From Lachnospiraceae bacterium (GTDB taxonomy: Bacteria > Bacillota > Clostridia > Lachnospirales > Lachnospiraceae): DNA of 40,947 bases. Shown here one piece after another: positions 7,192 to 14,245 of this stretch (position 1 is the stretch's first letter; every line of letters begins with the position of its first letter). The notes below the pieces were generated by a model that was given only the letters and a program-made list of their open reading frames with translations, had not been told where the DNA came from and made no database searches. Position numbers and translations under genes: made by a program. The DNA is taken from NCBI GenBank assembly GCA_017555455.1, contig JAFZGJ010000133.1:1-40947 (forward strand). The letters run 5' to 3'.

Positions 7192-7785
7192 ATGGATAAG
7201 CGAATTGTGTTAGAACGTCTAATTGAAGAAAATAATGGATATTTGCTTACTTCTATGGCAATCGAAAAGGATATTACTAAGCCATTTCTTTCTCGATATG
7301 TAAAGGAAATGGGAATGGAAAAGGTTGCCAGAGGAGTTTACATTACAGATGATGTATGGCCGGATGAATTATTTGTTATGCAAGTAAGAAGTTCTGCAGT
7401 AATTTTTTCGGGTGAAACAGCTTTGTTTTTACATGGTCTTTTAGATAGAGAATATTCTGAGATTAGTGTAACTGTACCTACTGGATATAATGCTTCGCAT
7501 TTAAAGACGGATAATGTACAGGTTCGCTATGCTCCAAAGGAGACATATGAATTGGGTGTATGTGAAGTTGTGTCAAGCAGTGGTAACAGGGTAAGAGTGT
7601 ATGATAAAGAGAGAAGTATCTGCAATCTTATTATGGATAGAAATAGGGTAGAGGTGCAAAATTTTCAGACTGCGATTAAGGAATATATGTCCCTGAAGGA
7701 TAAAAAGATTTCTAGGTTGATTGAATATGCAGAAAAACTTGGAATCCGGGATGAAGTAATGAAATATGTGGAGGTACTTGTATGA
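7192..7785 (+). CDS. abiEi: AbiEi-type antitoxin (type IV toxin-antitoxin)
   Basis: Antitoxin and autorepressor of an AbiE system. The better start is ATG 7192 (CGAGG 9 nt upstream) rather than 7186. Of the 197 residues, the first 60 or so form a winged helix (LERLIEENNGYLLTSMAIEK, then YVKEMGMEKVARGVYI), the usual AbiEi N-terminal domain that binds DNA. The rest is the AbiEi antitoxin domain (GETALFLHGLLDREYSEISV, RVYDKERSICNLIMDRN). Its stop overlaps the start of abiEii by 4 nt (ATGA), so translation is coupled. AbiE systems give abortive infection against phage and stabilise mobile elements; here the pair lies a few genes from an integrase. Confidence 0.9.
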   Translation: MDKRIVLERLIEENNGYLLTSMAIEKDITKPFLSRYVKEMGMEKVARGVYITDDVWPDELFVMQVRSSAVIFSGETALFLHGLLDREYSEISVTVPTGYNASHLKTDNVQVRYAPKETYELGVCEVVSSSGNRVRVYDKERSICNLIMDRNRVEVQNFQTAIKEYMSLKDKKISRLIEYAEKLGIRDEVMKYVEVLV

Positions 7786-8624
7786 TTCATACATCAAAAC
7801 AGTTAAAAGATAAAGTGCGAAATATCTCAAAAGGGGATAATGAAGTTGCCAAGGCATTGATCAGAATATTCATGATGGAACGCTTTTTGGAAAGAGTATC
7901 GTTGTCAAAATACAAAAATAACTTCATATTAAAAGGTGGTATGTTAGTCGCATCCATTGTTGGAGTTGATATGCGAGCAACTATGGACATAGATACTACA
8001 GTTAAAGCTCTTCCTTTGAATGAAGTGGATGCAGAGAGGATTATTACAGAGATATGTGAAATTCCGTTGGAAGATGGAGTGAGCTTTAAAATCACTTCCG
8101 TAACTAATATCATGACAGATTTTGAGTATCCCGGCATTCGAATGATGTTAGAGGCAACTTTAGAACGTATGCGTCAACCAATTAAATTAGATATATCTAC
8201 AGATGATGTTATTACACCGGCTGCTGTAGAATATGAATATAAATTGATGTTTGAGGATAGAACGATATCGTTGCTTAGTTATAATATAGAAACTTTGCTT
8301 GCAGAGAAAATGCAAACAATTATAGCCAGAGGTCTCGCTAATACCAGAATGAGAGATTTTTATGATGTATGTGGAATTGTCAGATTAAATGCGGATAAGA
8401 TTGATTACGATTTATTAGTGGAGGCATTTCAAGCAACGTGTAAAAAACGTGAAACTGTATTTTCTATATCAGAAATAGAAGATACATTATCAAAAATCAA
8501 GAATGATGAACCATTAGCTAAAATGTGGGGACAGTTTAGAAAGAAGAATTTCTTTGTTGGAGACTTACAGTGGGAAGAGACACTGCAGGAAGTATTACAT
8601 ATAATGGGCAAGTTAATTGAATAG
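7782..8624 (+). CDS. abiEii: AbiEii-type nucleotidyltransferase toxin
   Basis: Toxin of the type IV AbiE pair, a DNA polymerase beta-like nucleotidyltransferase. The 280 residues keep the family motifs: KGGMLVASI (Gly52-Gly53) and the metal-binding pair in TMDIDTTVK (Asp69, Asp71); KLDISTDD, the likely third acidic position; ETLLAEKMQTI; and RMRDFYDVCGI. With all four motifs present it should be active. It overlaps the antitoxin by 4 nt and is followed by a strong terminator, so the pair is a self-contained unit. Confidence 0.92.
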   Translation: MIHTSKQLKDKVRNISKGDNEVAKALIRIFMMERFLERVSLSKYKNNFILKGGMLVASIVGVDMRATMDIDTTVKALPLNEVDAERIITEICEIPLEDGVSFKITSVTNIMTDFEYPGIRMMLEATLERMRQPIKLDISTDDVITPAAVEYEYKLMFEDRTISLLSYNIETLLAEKMQTIIARGLANTRMRDFYDVCGIVRLNADKIDYDLLVEAFQATCKKRETVFSISEIEDTLSKIKNDEPLAKMWGQFRKKNFFVGDLQWEETLQEVLHIMGKLIE

Positions 8625-8634
8625 TTAAGAATTG

Positions 8635-8668
8635 GGAGTTTATCACAGTGATGATAGGCTCCTTTTTT
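8635..8668 (+). terminator. Strong terminator after abiEii
   Basis: An 11-bp stem from GGAG (8635-8638) to CTCC (8659-8662) with two G-U pairs and a 6-nt loop, followed by six T. Confidence 0.85.
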
Positions 8669-8674
8669 CGTACC

Positions 8675-8745
8675 AGCGAACGGAAAGCGAACTAAAATTT
8701 TACTAGCGAACAGAAAGCGAACTCAGTAGCGAACGAAAAGCGAAC
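8675..8745 (+). repeat. Six AGCGAAC repeats arranged as three pairs
   Basis: AGCGAAC occurs at 8675, 8686, 8705, 8716, 8728 and 8739. In every pair the two copies start exactly 11 bp apart, giving AGCGAAC-n-GAA-AGCGAAC. The pairs are 30 and 23 bp apart. One-turn spacing suggests a protein binding array, for example for the downstream XRE regulator or the excision machinery. Most of the rest of the 8625-8884 gap is A/T-rich with no gene visible. Confidence 0.75.
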
Positions 8746-8837
8746 GGCGGTTGATAGGCTTTTTTGGATTTTTCCAAAGAGGTCTATTTTTTATGCTTTT
8801 TTACAGGAAACAGTTTAGGGCAAGAGAGCCACCGGTT

Positions 8838-8872
8838 CCGGATTTTGAAACGGAAAACAATTCAAAATTCGG
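8838..8872 (+). promoter_or_regulatory. Leader hairpin touching the ribosome binding site of the XRE gene
   Basis: A 12-bp stem (8838-8849 with 8861-8872, one G-U pair, 11-nt loop) ends in the first two G of the GGAGG at 8871-8875. If formed in the mRNA it would partly block ribosome binding for the gene at 8885. No T run follows, so it is not a terminator. Confidence 0.45.
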
Positions 8873-8884
8873 AGGATAATAGAA

Positions 8885-9253
8885 GTGAGAAATTATAAAT
8901 GTGATGCAATGGTAATTGGACAACGATTAAAAGACGCTCGTTTGAGCTCGAAAAAAGGGATGACGCAGCTTGGATTTGCCGAAGAAATTGGAGTATGTGT
9001 ATCTAATATTAGTAAAACAGAGCAGGGATTACGTTTGCCAACGATAGATTTGTTATTTGAGTATATGAATTACTTTGACAAAGAGGCGAACGAGTTGTTA
9101 GGAAGTTACGGAGATGGTATTTCAAAGGATATCGATGATGCCTGTAGAAAGATTGCTAAAGTTTCCAACGTGGGTGGGGCTATCTATTCTGTAGATGATG
9201 GTAGGCTTACGTTTCGATTTAAGGAGGTTTGCCGTGGTAACAAAAGCAGATGA
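8885..9253 (+). CDS. XRE-family regulator next to excisionase
   Basis: DNA-binding regulator of the mobile element. It starts at GTG 8885, 9 nt after GGAGG. The 122 residues hold a Cro/C1-type HTH at about 10-65 (IGQRLKDARLSSKKGMTQLG, VSNISKTEQGLRLP) and a C-terminal region unique to it (SVDDGRLTFRFKEVC). The last 20 nt overlap the excisionase gene, whose ribosome binding site lies inside this gene. The usual role of such a gene next to xis/int is control of excision or of element transcription; here that is inferred from context. Confidence 0.85.
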   Translation: MRNYKCDAMVIGQRLKDARLSSKKGMTQLGFAEEIGVCVSNISKTEQGLRLPTIDLLFEYMNYFDKEANELLGSYGDGISKDIDDACRKIAKVSNVGGAIYSVDDGRLTFRFKEVCRGNKSR

Positions 9254-9449
9254 GACATTTAATATTCCGATTTGGAATAAAGTTATGCTTACAAAAGAGG
9301 AAGCGGCCGCTTACAGTCACATAGGAATTAATAAGCTGGAGGAATTATTGAAGATTCCTAACTGTCCATTTGTTCTATATGTAGGAAAGAAAAAACTAAT
9401 AAAAAGGGCAGAATTTGAAAGATATTTATTAGAAAACATAGAAATATAG
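9234..9449 (+). CDS. xis: Tn916-type excisionase
   Basis: Small DNA-bending protein that directs the integrase toward excision. It starts at GTG 9234 after AAGGAGG (9221-9227); the frame is open from 9195, but that start has no ribosome binding site. At 71 residues it is the usual size of Tn916 Xis. The pattern IPIWNKVMLTKEEAAAYS followed by HIGINKLEELL and KKKLIKRAEFERYL matches the Tn916 Xis layout (IPIW, LTxEEA, IGxNKL, then a basic wing and helix). It is translationally linked to the XRE gene upstream and followed by int. Confidence 0.88.
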   Translation: MVTKADETFNIPIWNKVMLTKEEAAAYSHIGINKLEELLKIPNCPFVLYVGKKKLIKRAEFERYLLENIEI

Positions 9450-9461
9450 GAATTTACTTTT

Positions 9462-9508
9462 GAGCTCATGCATGCTATAATTATTGTCGGTTGTTTGGGC
9501 TCTTTTTT
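9462..9508 (+). terminator. Terminator-like stem between xis and int
   Basis: GAGCTCA (9462-9468) pairs with TGGGCTC (9496-9502, one G-U) across a long loop and is followed by six T. It could lower read-through from xis into int. Confidence 0.4.
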
Positions 9509-9528
9509 AATAAGGAGGGAACAGCAAC

Positions 9529-10659
9529 ATGGGAAAAGACCTTCGTGGTAAGGAATTAGGTAGAGGTATAAGCCAGCGAGAAGATGGGTTATATGTCGCC
9601 AGATATACAAATAAATATGGAAAGCGTGTTCAAAAGGTATTGCCGAAACTACAAGAACTTAGGCAATGGTTGGCGGATGCGCAGTATAAGGAAGAGCATA
9701 GTAACATTGATTTTCCGGATACCATGACTGTAAATGCGTGGTTTGAGTATTGGATCGGTATTAAGAAGAGGACCGTTAGACCTAATACGGTTCGAAACTA
9801 TACAGAAAGATATCATCGCAATATTGAACCAATCATTGGAAACAAGATGCTGGGAAGTGTCAATACGATTCATTGTCAGACGATTATGAATAGGATGGCG
9901 GATGAAGGATATAGGACTTCAACCATATATCAGACGAGAATTGCGTTGTTTAATATGCTTGATTATGCATATCAAAATGATGTTATTTTAAAGAATCCAT
10001 GTAATAAGATGGTAAAGTCTGAAATTGGCAAGCAGTCGAGGAAGAAGCAGGCGTTAACGCTGGGGCAACAGAAGGAATTTTGCAAGGTGGCGATAGGGAA
10101 TACTTATGAGTATCAATATCGTTTTTTATTGCAAACAGGTCTGAGGACTGGCGAGATGGTGGGTTTGCGTTGGTCGGATGTTGATTTGGAGAATCGATTA
10201 TTAACTATTAACCGTTCTATGGAATACAGACATTCTACAGGAGAATGGAGAATTGGAGAGCCGAAGAGTAAATCCGGTTATCGTACAATTCCATTGACTG
10301 AGGAAGCTGTAGAGATTTTGAAATTGCAAAAGCAAAAGAATCGTACTTTTAAAGTTATTCCTATGGAATGGGCAGATATAGTATTTCTATGTAAGAAAGG
10401 TACGCCGGTAAAGAATAGTACATATGACACAATGTTATTTAAGTTGTGTGATAAGGCAGGTATAGACAGATTTTCGATGCATGTGCTTAGGCATACTTTT
10501 GCTACCAGATGTATTGAAGCCGGAATGAAGCCGAAGACTTTACAAACCATTCTTGGACATTCCAATATAGGAATCACAATGAATTTGTATGTTCATACCA
10601 CAGAAGAGCAAAAACATAAAGAAATTGACCTTGTTGCGGATGCATTGAAAGTGATTTAA
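9529..10659 (+). CDS. int: Tyrosine recombinase/integrase, Tn916 family
   Basis: Site-specific integrase that integrates and excises the element. AAGGAGG lies about 10 nt before ATG 9529. Domains of the 376 residues: an N-terminal arm-site-binding domain (KDLRGKELGRGISQREDG, about 3-50), a SAM-like core-binding domain (about 65-155), and the catalytic domain with Arg206 (TGLRTGE), a beta-hairpin Lys (PKSKSG, Lys248), His318-x-x-Arg321 (HVLRH), His344 (LGHSN) and the nucleophile Tyr354 (NLYVHT). All catalytic residues are present. It is the last gene before ychF, with TTGGTACGT repeats just downstream. Confidence 0.95.
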   Translation: MGKDLRGKELGRGISQREDGLYVARYTNKYGKRVQKVLPKLQELRQWLADAQYKEEHSNIDFPDTMTVNAWFEYWIGIKKRTVRPNTVRNYTERYHRNIEPIIGNKMLGSVNTIHCQTIMNRMADEGYRTSTIYQTRIALFNMLDYAYQNDVILKNPCNKMVKSEIGKQSRKKQALTLGQQKEFCKVAIGNTYEYQYRFLLQTGLRTGEMVGLRWSDVDLENRLLTINRSMEYRHSTGEWRIGEPKSKSGYRTIPLTEEAVEILKLQKQKNRTFKVIPMEWADIVFLCKKGTPVKNSTYDTMLFKLCDKAGIDRFSMHVLRHTFATRCIEAGMKPKTLQTILGHSNIGITMNLYVHTTEEQKHKEIDLVADALKVI

Positions 10660-10680
10660 CTATATTTTTTTACCCTAAAA

Positions 10681-10764
10681 TTGGTACGTAATTGGTACGT
10701 TATCCAAAGTTTTTAGTGGGTTGGAAGATGAGTTTTTGAAAAATTGGTACGTAAATTGGTACGT
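10681..10764 (+). repeat. Paired TTGGTACGT repeats, probable integrase arm-type or attachment region
   Basis: TTGGTACGT occurs at 10681, 10692, 10744 and 10756: two pairs with 11 and 12 bp between starts, 63 bp apart. Tn916-family integrases bind short direct repeats near the element ends through their N-terminal domain. The position between int and ychF marks the likely right end of the element. The exact crossover site was not identified. Confidence 0.6.
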
Positions 10765-10782
10765 AACCAAGATGCAGAATCG

Positions 10783-10811
10783 CGAAAAGCCCGTAAAATA
10801 AAGGTTTTTCG
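10783..10811 (+). other. Inverted repeat in the ychF leader
   Basis: CGAAAAGCC (10783-10791) pairs with GGTTTTTCG (10803-10811, one G-U) around an 11-nt loop, directly before the AAAGGAG of ychF. It may be a read-through barrier, part of the attachment site, or a leader element of ychF. Confidence 0.4.
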
Positions 10812-10828
10812 AAAGGAGAATATATATT

Positions 10829-11926
10829 ATGAAACTAGGTATCGTTGGTTTACCAAACGTAGGAAAAAGTACATTATTTAATTCATTAACAAAAGCAGGA
10901 GCAGAATCTGCTAACTACCCATTCTGTACCATTGACCCTAATGTGGGGATTGTTACCGTACCGGATCATAGATTGAAATTATTAGGAGATATGTATCAGT
11001 CTAAGAAAGTAACTCCGGCGGTAATTGAATTTGTGGATATTGCGGGATTGGTAAAAGGTGCTTCTAAAGGAGAAGGTCTTGGAAACCAGTTTTTAAGTAA
11101 CATCCGTGAAGTAGATGCTATTGTACATGTAGTAAGATGTTTTGAAGATAGCAATATTATTCATGTAGACGGTAATATCAATCCTTTAAGAGATATTGAA
11201 ACCATTAATTTAGAACTTATTTTCTCTGACCTTGAAATTTTGGAAAGAAGAATTGTAAAAGTAGAAAAAGCTGCCAGAATGGACAAGACTCTTGCAAAAG
11301 AATTAGAGCTTTTAAAGAAAATTAAAGCTTTGTTGGAAGATGGAAAGCTGGCAAAAAATATTGAGTTAGAGGATGAAGATGAAGCAGCTTTGTTCGCGTC
11401 CTACAATCTTTTAACCTCAAAACCGGTTATTTTCGCTGCGAACGTGGCAGAAGATGAACTGGCTGATGATGCGGCAGGAAATGAAGGGGTAAAAGCAGTT
11501 CGTGAATTTGCGGCAGAAACAGATAGTGAAGTATTTGTAATTTGTGCCCAGATTGAACAGGAAATTTCTGAATTAGACGATGAAGAAAAAGCAATGTTTT
11601 TGGAAGACTTGGGACTTCAGGAATCCGGTTTGGATAAATTAATCAAAGCAAGTTATAAATTGTTAGGTTTAATCAGTTACTTAACAGCCGGTGAAGATGA
11701 AACCAGAGCATGGACCATCAAAGTAGGAACCAAAGCACCACAGGCAGCAGGTAAAATCCATACAGACTTTGAAAGAGGATTTATCAAAGCAGAAGTAGTA
11801 AATTATAAAGATCTTTTAGAACATGGTTCTTTGGCGGCAGCAAGAGAAAAAGGACTTGTAGGTATGGAAGGAAAAGAATACGTGGTAAAAGACGGCGATG
11901 TAATCCTATTCCGTTTTAACGTGTAA
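10829..11926 (+). CDS. ychF: Redox-regulated ATPase/GTPase YchF (OLA1 family)
   Basis: Universally conserved P-loop protein of the Obg-related group that hydrolyses ATP and associates with ribosomes; linked to stress and redox responses. The 365 residues match the family length. The P-loop [11 protein letters not shown] is at residues 6-16. Switch II is [16 protein letters not shown], and the C-terminal TGS-like domain contains [11 protein letters not shown] and [20 protein letters not shown] precedes the ATG. It is the first chromosomal gene right of the integrase; a strong terminator follows, so it is monocistronic. Confidence 0.97.
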   Translation: MKLGIVGLPNVGKSTLFNSLTKAGAESANYPFCTIDPNVGIVTVPDHRLKLLGDMYQSKKVTPAVIEFVDIAGLVKGASKGEGLGNQFLSNIREVDAIVHVVRCFEDSNIIHVDGNINPLRDIETINLELIFSDLEILERRIVKVEKAARMDKTLAKELELLKKIKALLEDGKLAKNIELEDEDEAALFASYNLLTSKPVIFAANVAEDELADDAAGNEGVKAVREFAAETDSEVFVICAQIEQEISELDDEEKAMFLEDLGLQESGLDKLIKASYKLLGLISYLTAGEDETRAWTIKVGTKAPQAAGKIHTDFERGFIKAEVVNYKDLLEHGSLAAAREKGLVGMEGKEYVVKDGDVILFRFNV

Positions 11927-11942
11927 TCCTACAGAGCTAGGC

Positions 11943-12001
11943 AAAAGCATAAAAACGGATTTAGAATGCTTGCATTCTAAAATCCGTTTTTTTATGCTTT
12001 T
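11943..12001 (+). terminator. Long symmetrical terminator after ychF
   Basis: Nested stem: AGAATG (11963-11968) with CATTCT (11973-11978) around CTTG, continued by ACGGATTT with AAATCCGT and then by the outer arms AAAAGCAT and ATGCTTTT. A run of T follows the GC-rich part. The symmetry means it could work in both directions. Confidence 0.9.
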
Positions 12002-12002
12002 A

Positions 12003-12041
12003 TGTGGCGAGTAGCCACAACGAGAAAATGCGTAGCATTTT
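12003..12041 (+). other. Two adjacent perfect small hairpins (REP-like or small RNA)
   Basis: TGTGGC/GCCACA (12003-12008 with 12014-12019) and AAAATGC/GCATTTT (12025-12031 with 12035-12041) are separated by 5 nt. They lie in the 340-nt gap between ychF and mraZ, which has no ORF. The gap otherwise holds the ychF terminator, A/T-rich sequence, a second terminator-like hairpin (12131) and the mraZ promoter. Confidence 0.5.
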
Positions 12042-12130
12042 GGAGTCTGGCTTATAAAAGTAAATCCATACAAAACTCAACCTAGATATAGTTTTAACAA
12101 AAATATAAACACAATATATTGATGAAACCC

Positions 12131-12170
12131 AAAATACACTTTATGAGAAATCACAAAGTGTATTTTTTTT
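12131..12170 (+). terminator. Terminator-like hairpin before the mraZ promoter
   Basis: AAAATACACTTT (12131-12142) pairs perfectly with AAAGTGTATTTT (12155-12166) around 12 nt, then a T run. No gene lies directly upstream, so it either backs up the ychF terminator or ends an unannotated short transcript that includes 12003-12041. Confidence 0.75.
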
Positions 12171-12182
12171 ATACTTTTTTGC

Positions 12183-12211
12183 TTGCCAAAGTGGTATTTA
12201 AGAGGTAGAAT
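12183..12211 (+). promoter_or_regulatory. Promoter of the dcw cluster
   Basis: -35 TTGCCA (12183-12188), 17-nt spacer, -10 TAGAAT (12206-12211), a sigma-A-type promoter just upstream of the MraZ boxes. Confidence 0.6.
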
Positions 12212-12218
12212 TGGATTA

Positions 12219-12258
12219 AAAGTGGTGGAAAGTGGTACTAAATGGCGCAAAGTGGGTG
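12219..12258 (+). promoter_or_regulatory. MraZ boxes (four 10-bp direct repeats)
   Basis: AAAGTGGTGG, AAAGTGGTAC, TAAATGGCGC and AAAGTGGGTG follow each other without gap at 10-bp period between the -10 and the mraZ start. A further AAAGTGGTAT (12188-12197) sits in the promoter spacer. MraZ proteins bind direct repeats of TGG-type units with 10-bp period and repress their own operon, as known from E. coli and mycoplasmas. Confidence 0.8.
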
Positions 12259-12266
12259 ATTGATAG

Positions 12267-12698
12267 ATGTTTATGGGCGAATATAATCATACAATCGACT
12301 CTAAAGGCAGGCTGATCATTCCCTCTAAGTTCCGCGAAACGTTAGGTGACGAATTTGTTGTGACAAAGGGATTGGATGGCTGTCTCTTTGTGTACGATAA
12401 CAATGAATGGTCCGCTTTTGAAGAAAAATTAAAATCTCTTCCACTTACGAATAAGGATGCAAGACAGTTTGTTCGTTTTTTCCTTGCAGGAGCTACTTTG
12501 GCAGAGGTGGACAAGCAGGGACGTATTTTGGTTCCGGCAAATTTGAGAGAATTTGCAGGTCTGGAAAAAGAGGTTGTTCTGGTTGGAGTTGCAAGCAGAG
12601 TAGAAATCTGGAGTAAAGCCAGATGGGAAGATGCAGCTTCTTATGATGATGTAGAAGAAATTGCAGAACACATGGCAGAACTGGGACTTGGAATATAA
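12267..12698 (+). CDS. mraZ: Transcriptional regulator MraZ
   Basis: DNA-binding regulator of the division and cell-wall cluster; binds the repeats directly upstream. The 143 residues are the normal length. The two tandem AbrB-like SpoVT folds are visible: [20 protein letters not shown] at the N-terminus and [20 protein letters not shown] in the second half, each with the DxxGR-hhhP motif. ATG 12267 gives the standard MFMGEY start; the ribosome binding site is weak (GGTGAT). First gene of the operon. Confidence 0.97.
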   Translation: MFMGEYNHTIDSKGRLIIPSKFRETLGDEFVVTKGLDGCLFVYDNNEWSAFEEKLKSLPLTNKDARQFVRFFLAGATLAEVDKQGRILVPANLREFAGLEKEVVLVGVASRVEIWSKARWEDAASYDDVEEIAEHMAELGLGI

Positions 12699-12739
12699 AA
12701 AGAAAAAGTTATGGATATGGCTTAAAGGGAGCAGAACAA

Positions 12740-13675
12740 ATGGAATTTAATCATTATTCAGTACTATTAGAAGAAACCATAGAGGGATTACAGATAAAAC
12801 CACAGGGAACCTATGTTGACGGAACCCTGGGTGGTGGTGGACATGCTTACCATGTGTGTAAACAGCTTGATGGCGGTCGTTTTATAGGAATTGATCAGGA
12901 TGCGGCAGCTATAGAAGCGGCAGGCAGACGATTGGAAGAATTTAAAGATAAAGTAACTATTGTAAGAAGTAATTATTGCAATATGAAGGAGATTATGAAG
13001 GAACAAGGAATTCATGGTGTAGATGGAATTGTTCTGGATTTAGGTGTGTCTTCTTATCAATTGGATACCATTGAAAGAGGTTTTTCTTATAAATACGATA
13101 CCGATCTTGATATGCGTATGGATCAGAGACAGATGTTGACAGCCAAAGATATTGTGAATGAATATTCAGAAAGAGAATTGTTTCGGGTAATCCGGGACTA
13201 TGGAGAAGACCAGTTTGCTAAAAATATTGCCAAACATATCGTAAAGGCAAGAGAAGAAAAACCTATTGAAACAACGTTTCAGTTGAATGAGATAATCAAA
13301 GCTGCCATACCGGCGAAAATGCGTGTTACAGGAGGACATCCTTCCAAGAAAACCTTTCAGGCGATTCGCATTGAGTGTAACCGGGAATTGGAAGTATTGA
13401 AAAATACATTGGATGATATGGTTGATTTACTGAATCCGGGAGGAAGATTGTGTATTATTACCTTCCATTCTTTAGAGGACAGATTAGTAAAGTCAGCTTT
13501 TCGAAAACATGAAAATCCATGTACCTGTCCATCGGATTTTCCGGTGTGTGTATGTGGAAATAAATCAAAAGGTAAGGCAGTTACGAGAAAACCTATTCTG
13601 CCTTCCAAAGAAGAATTGGAAGCAAATTCCCGATCAAAAAGTGCGAAGTTAAGGGTGTTTGAAAAGGCATTGTAA
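12740..13675 (+). CDS. rsmH: 16S rRNA (cytosine1402-N4)-methyltransferase RsmH
   Basis: S-adenosylmethionine-dependent methylation of N4 of C1402 in 16S rRNA, in the cytoplasm. The 311 residues match the family. [13 protein letters not shown] opens the protein; the SAM-binding motif is [26 protein letters not shown] and DLDMRMD follow; the end shows LEDRLVK and [19 protein letters not shown] lies before the ATG. It follows mraZ by 41 nt, the standard order. Confidence 0.97.
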   Translation: MEFNHYSVLLEETIEGLQIKPQGTYVDGTLGGGGHAYHVCKQLDGGRFIGIDQDAAAIEAAGRRLEEFKDKVTIVRSNYCNMKEIMKEQGIHGVDGIVLDLGVSSYQLDTIERGFSYKYDTDLDMRMDQRQMLTAKDIVNEYSERELFRVIRDYGEDQFAKNIAKHIVKAREEKPIETTFQLNEIIKAAIPAKMRVTGGHPSKKTFQAIRIECNRELEVLKNTLDDMVDLLNPGGRLCIITFHSLEDRLVKSAFRKHENPCTCPSDFPVCVCGNKSKGKAVTRKPILPSKEELEANSRSKSAKLRVFEKAL

Positions 13676-13735
13676 GACATTACAGGGAAGTTTGTGACTA
13701 AAAGTGTAAATTGATAGAAATGGAGAAAAGTAATC

Positions 13736-14230
13736 ATGGCGTATAGTTCGTACAGAAATGTACATAGTAAGAAAACAAATACCATAAGAAAACATGATGC
13801 TTATATTGAAGGAAATACAGTACGCAAACTAAATGTAGTAGAAGAAATACAGAATCCTTTAGATGCAAAACAGCTTAGTCACAGTACCAGAAAAAATCGT
13901 GATAAAGCTCTTTATATGAATTTAGGATATGTATTATTCTTAGTAGCAGCGTTGGTAAGTGCAGCAATTATATTAATCAGTTATATTCGTATTCAATCGG
14001 AGATTATTATTTCTGTAAGAAATATAGCATCTATGGAAAGGGAATTGAACGATTTAAAATTATCTAATGATGAAGATTATGCCCGTGCTGCAAGCTCTGT
14101 GGATTTGGAAGAAATCAGAAGAGTTGCCATTGGTGAATTGGGTATGAGATATGCAAAAGAAGGACAAATTATAAATGTATCCGGAGAAGGCAACGATTAT
14201 GTAAGACAGTTGGCGGAAATCCGGGAATAA
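13736..14230 (+). CDS. ftsL: FtsL-like cell division protein
   Basis: Small bitopic divisome protein. It is 164 residues: a basic, variable cytoplasmic tail of about 60, one membrane segment (YVLFLVAALVSAAIILISYI, about 62-81), then a coiled-coil outer segment (IISVRNIASMERELNDLKLS) typical of FtsL/DivIC, and a conserved-style end (EEIRRVAIGELGMRYAKEGQ). Sequence conservation in this family is weak; the position between rsmH and the penicillin-binding proteins supports FtsL. GGAGAAAAG precedes the ATG. Confidence 0.85.
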   Translation: MAYSSYRNVHSKKTNTIRKHDAYIEGNTVRKLNVVEEIQNPLDAKQLSHSTRKNRDKALYMNLGYVLFLVAALVSAAIILISYIRIQSEIIISVRNIASMERELNDLKLSNDEDYARAASSVDLEEIRRVAIGELGMRYAKEGQIINVSGEGNDYVRQLAEIRE

Positions 14231-14245
14231 AGCAGGTGGAAAAGT

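Noticed and set aside
8666-8674. CGTACCA as an inverted left-end copy of the TTGGTACGT integrase repeats
   Set aside because: A single partial 7-bp match adjoining a terminator T run; likely chance.
8675-8745. Short CRISPR-like array
   Set aside because: Units are 7 bp with 4-bp gaps and irregular larger gaps; no spacers and no cas genes.
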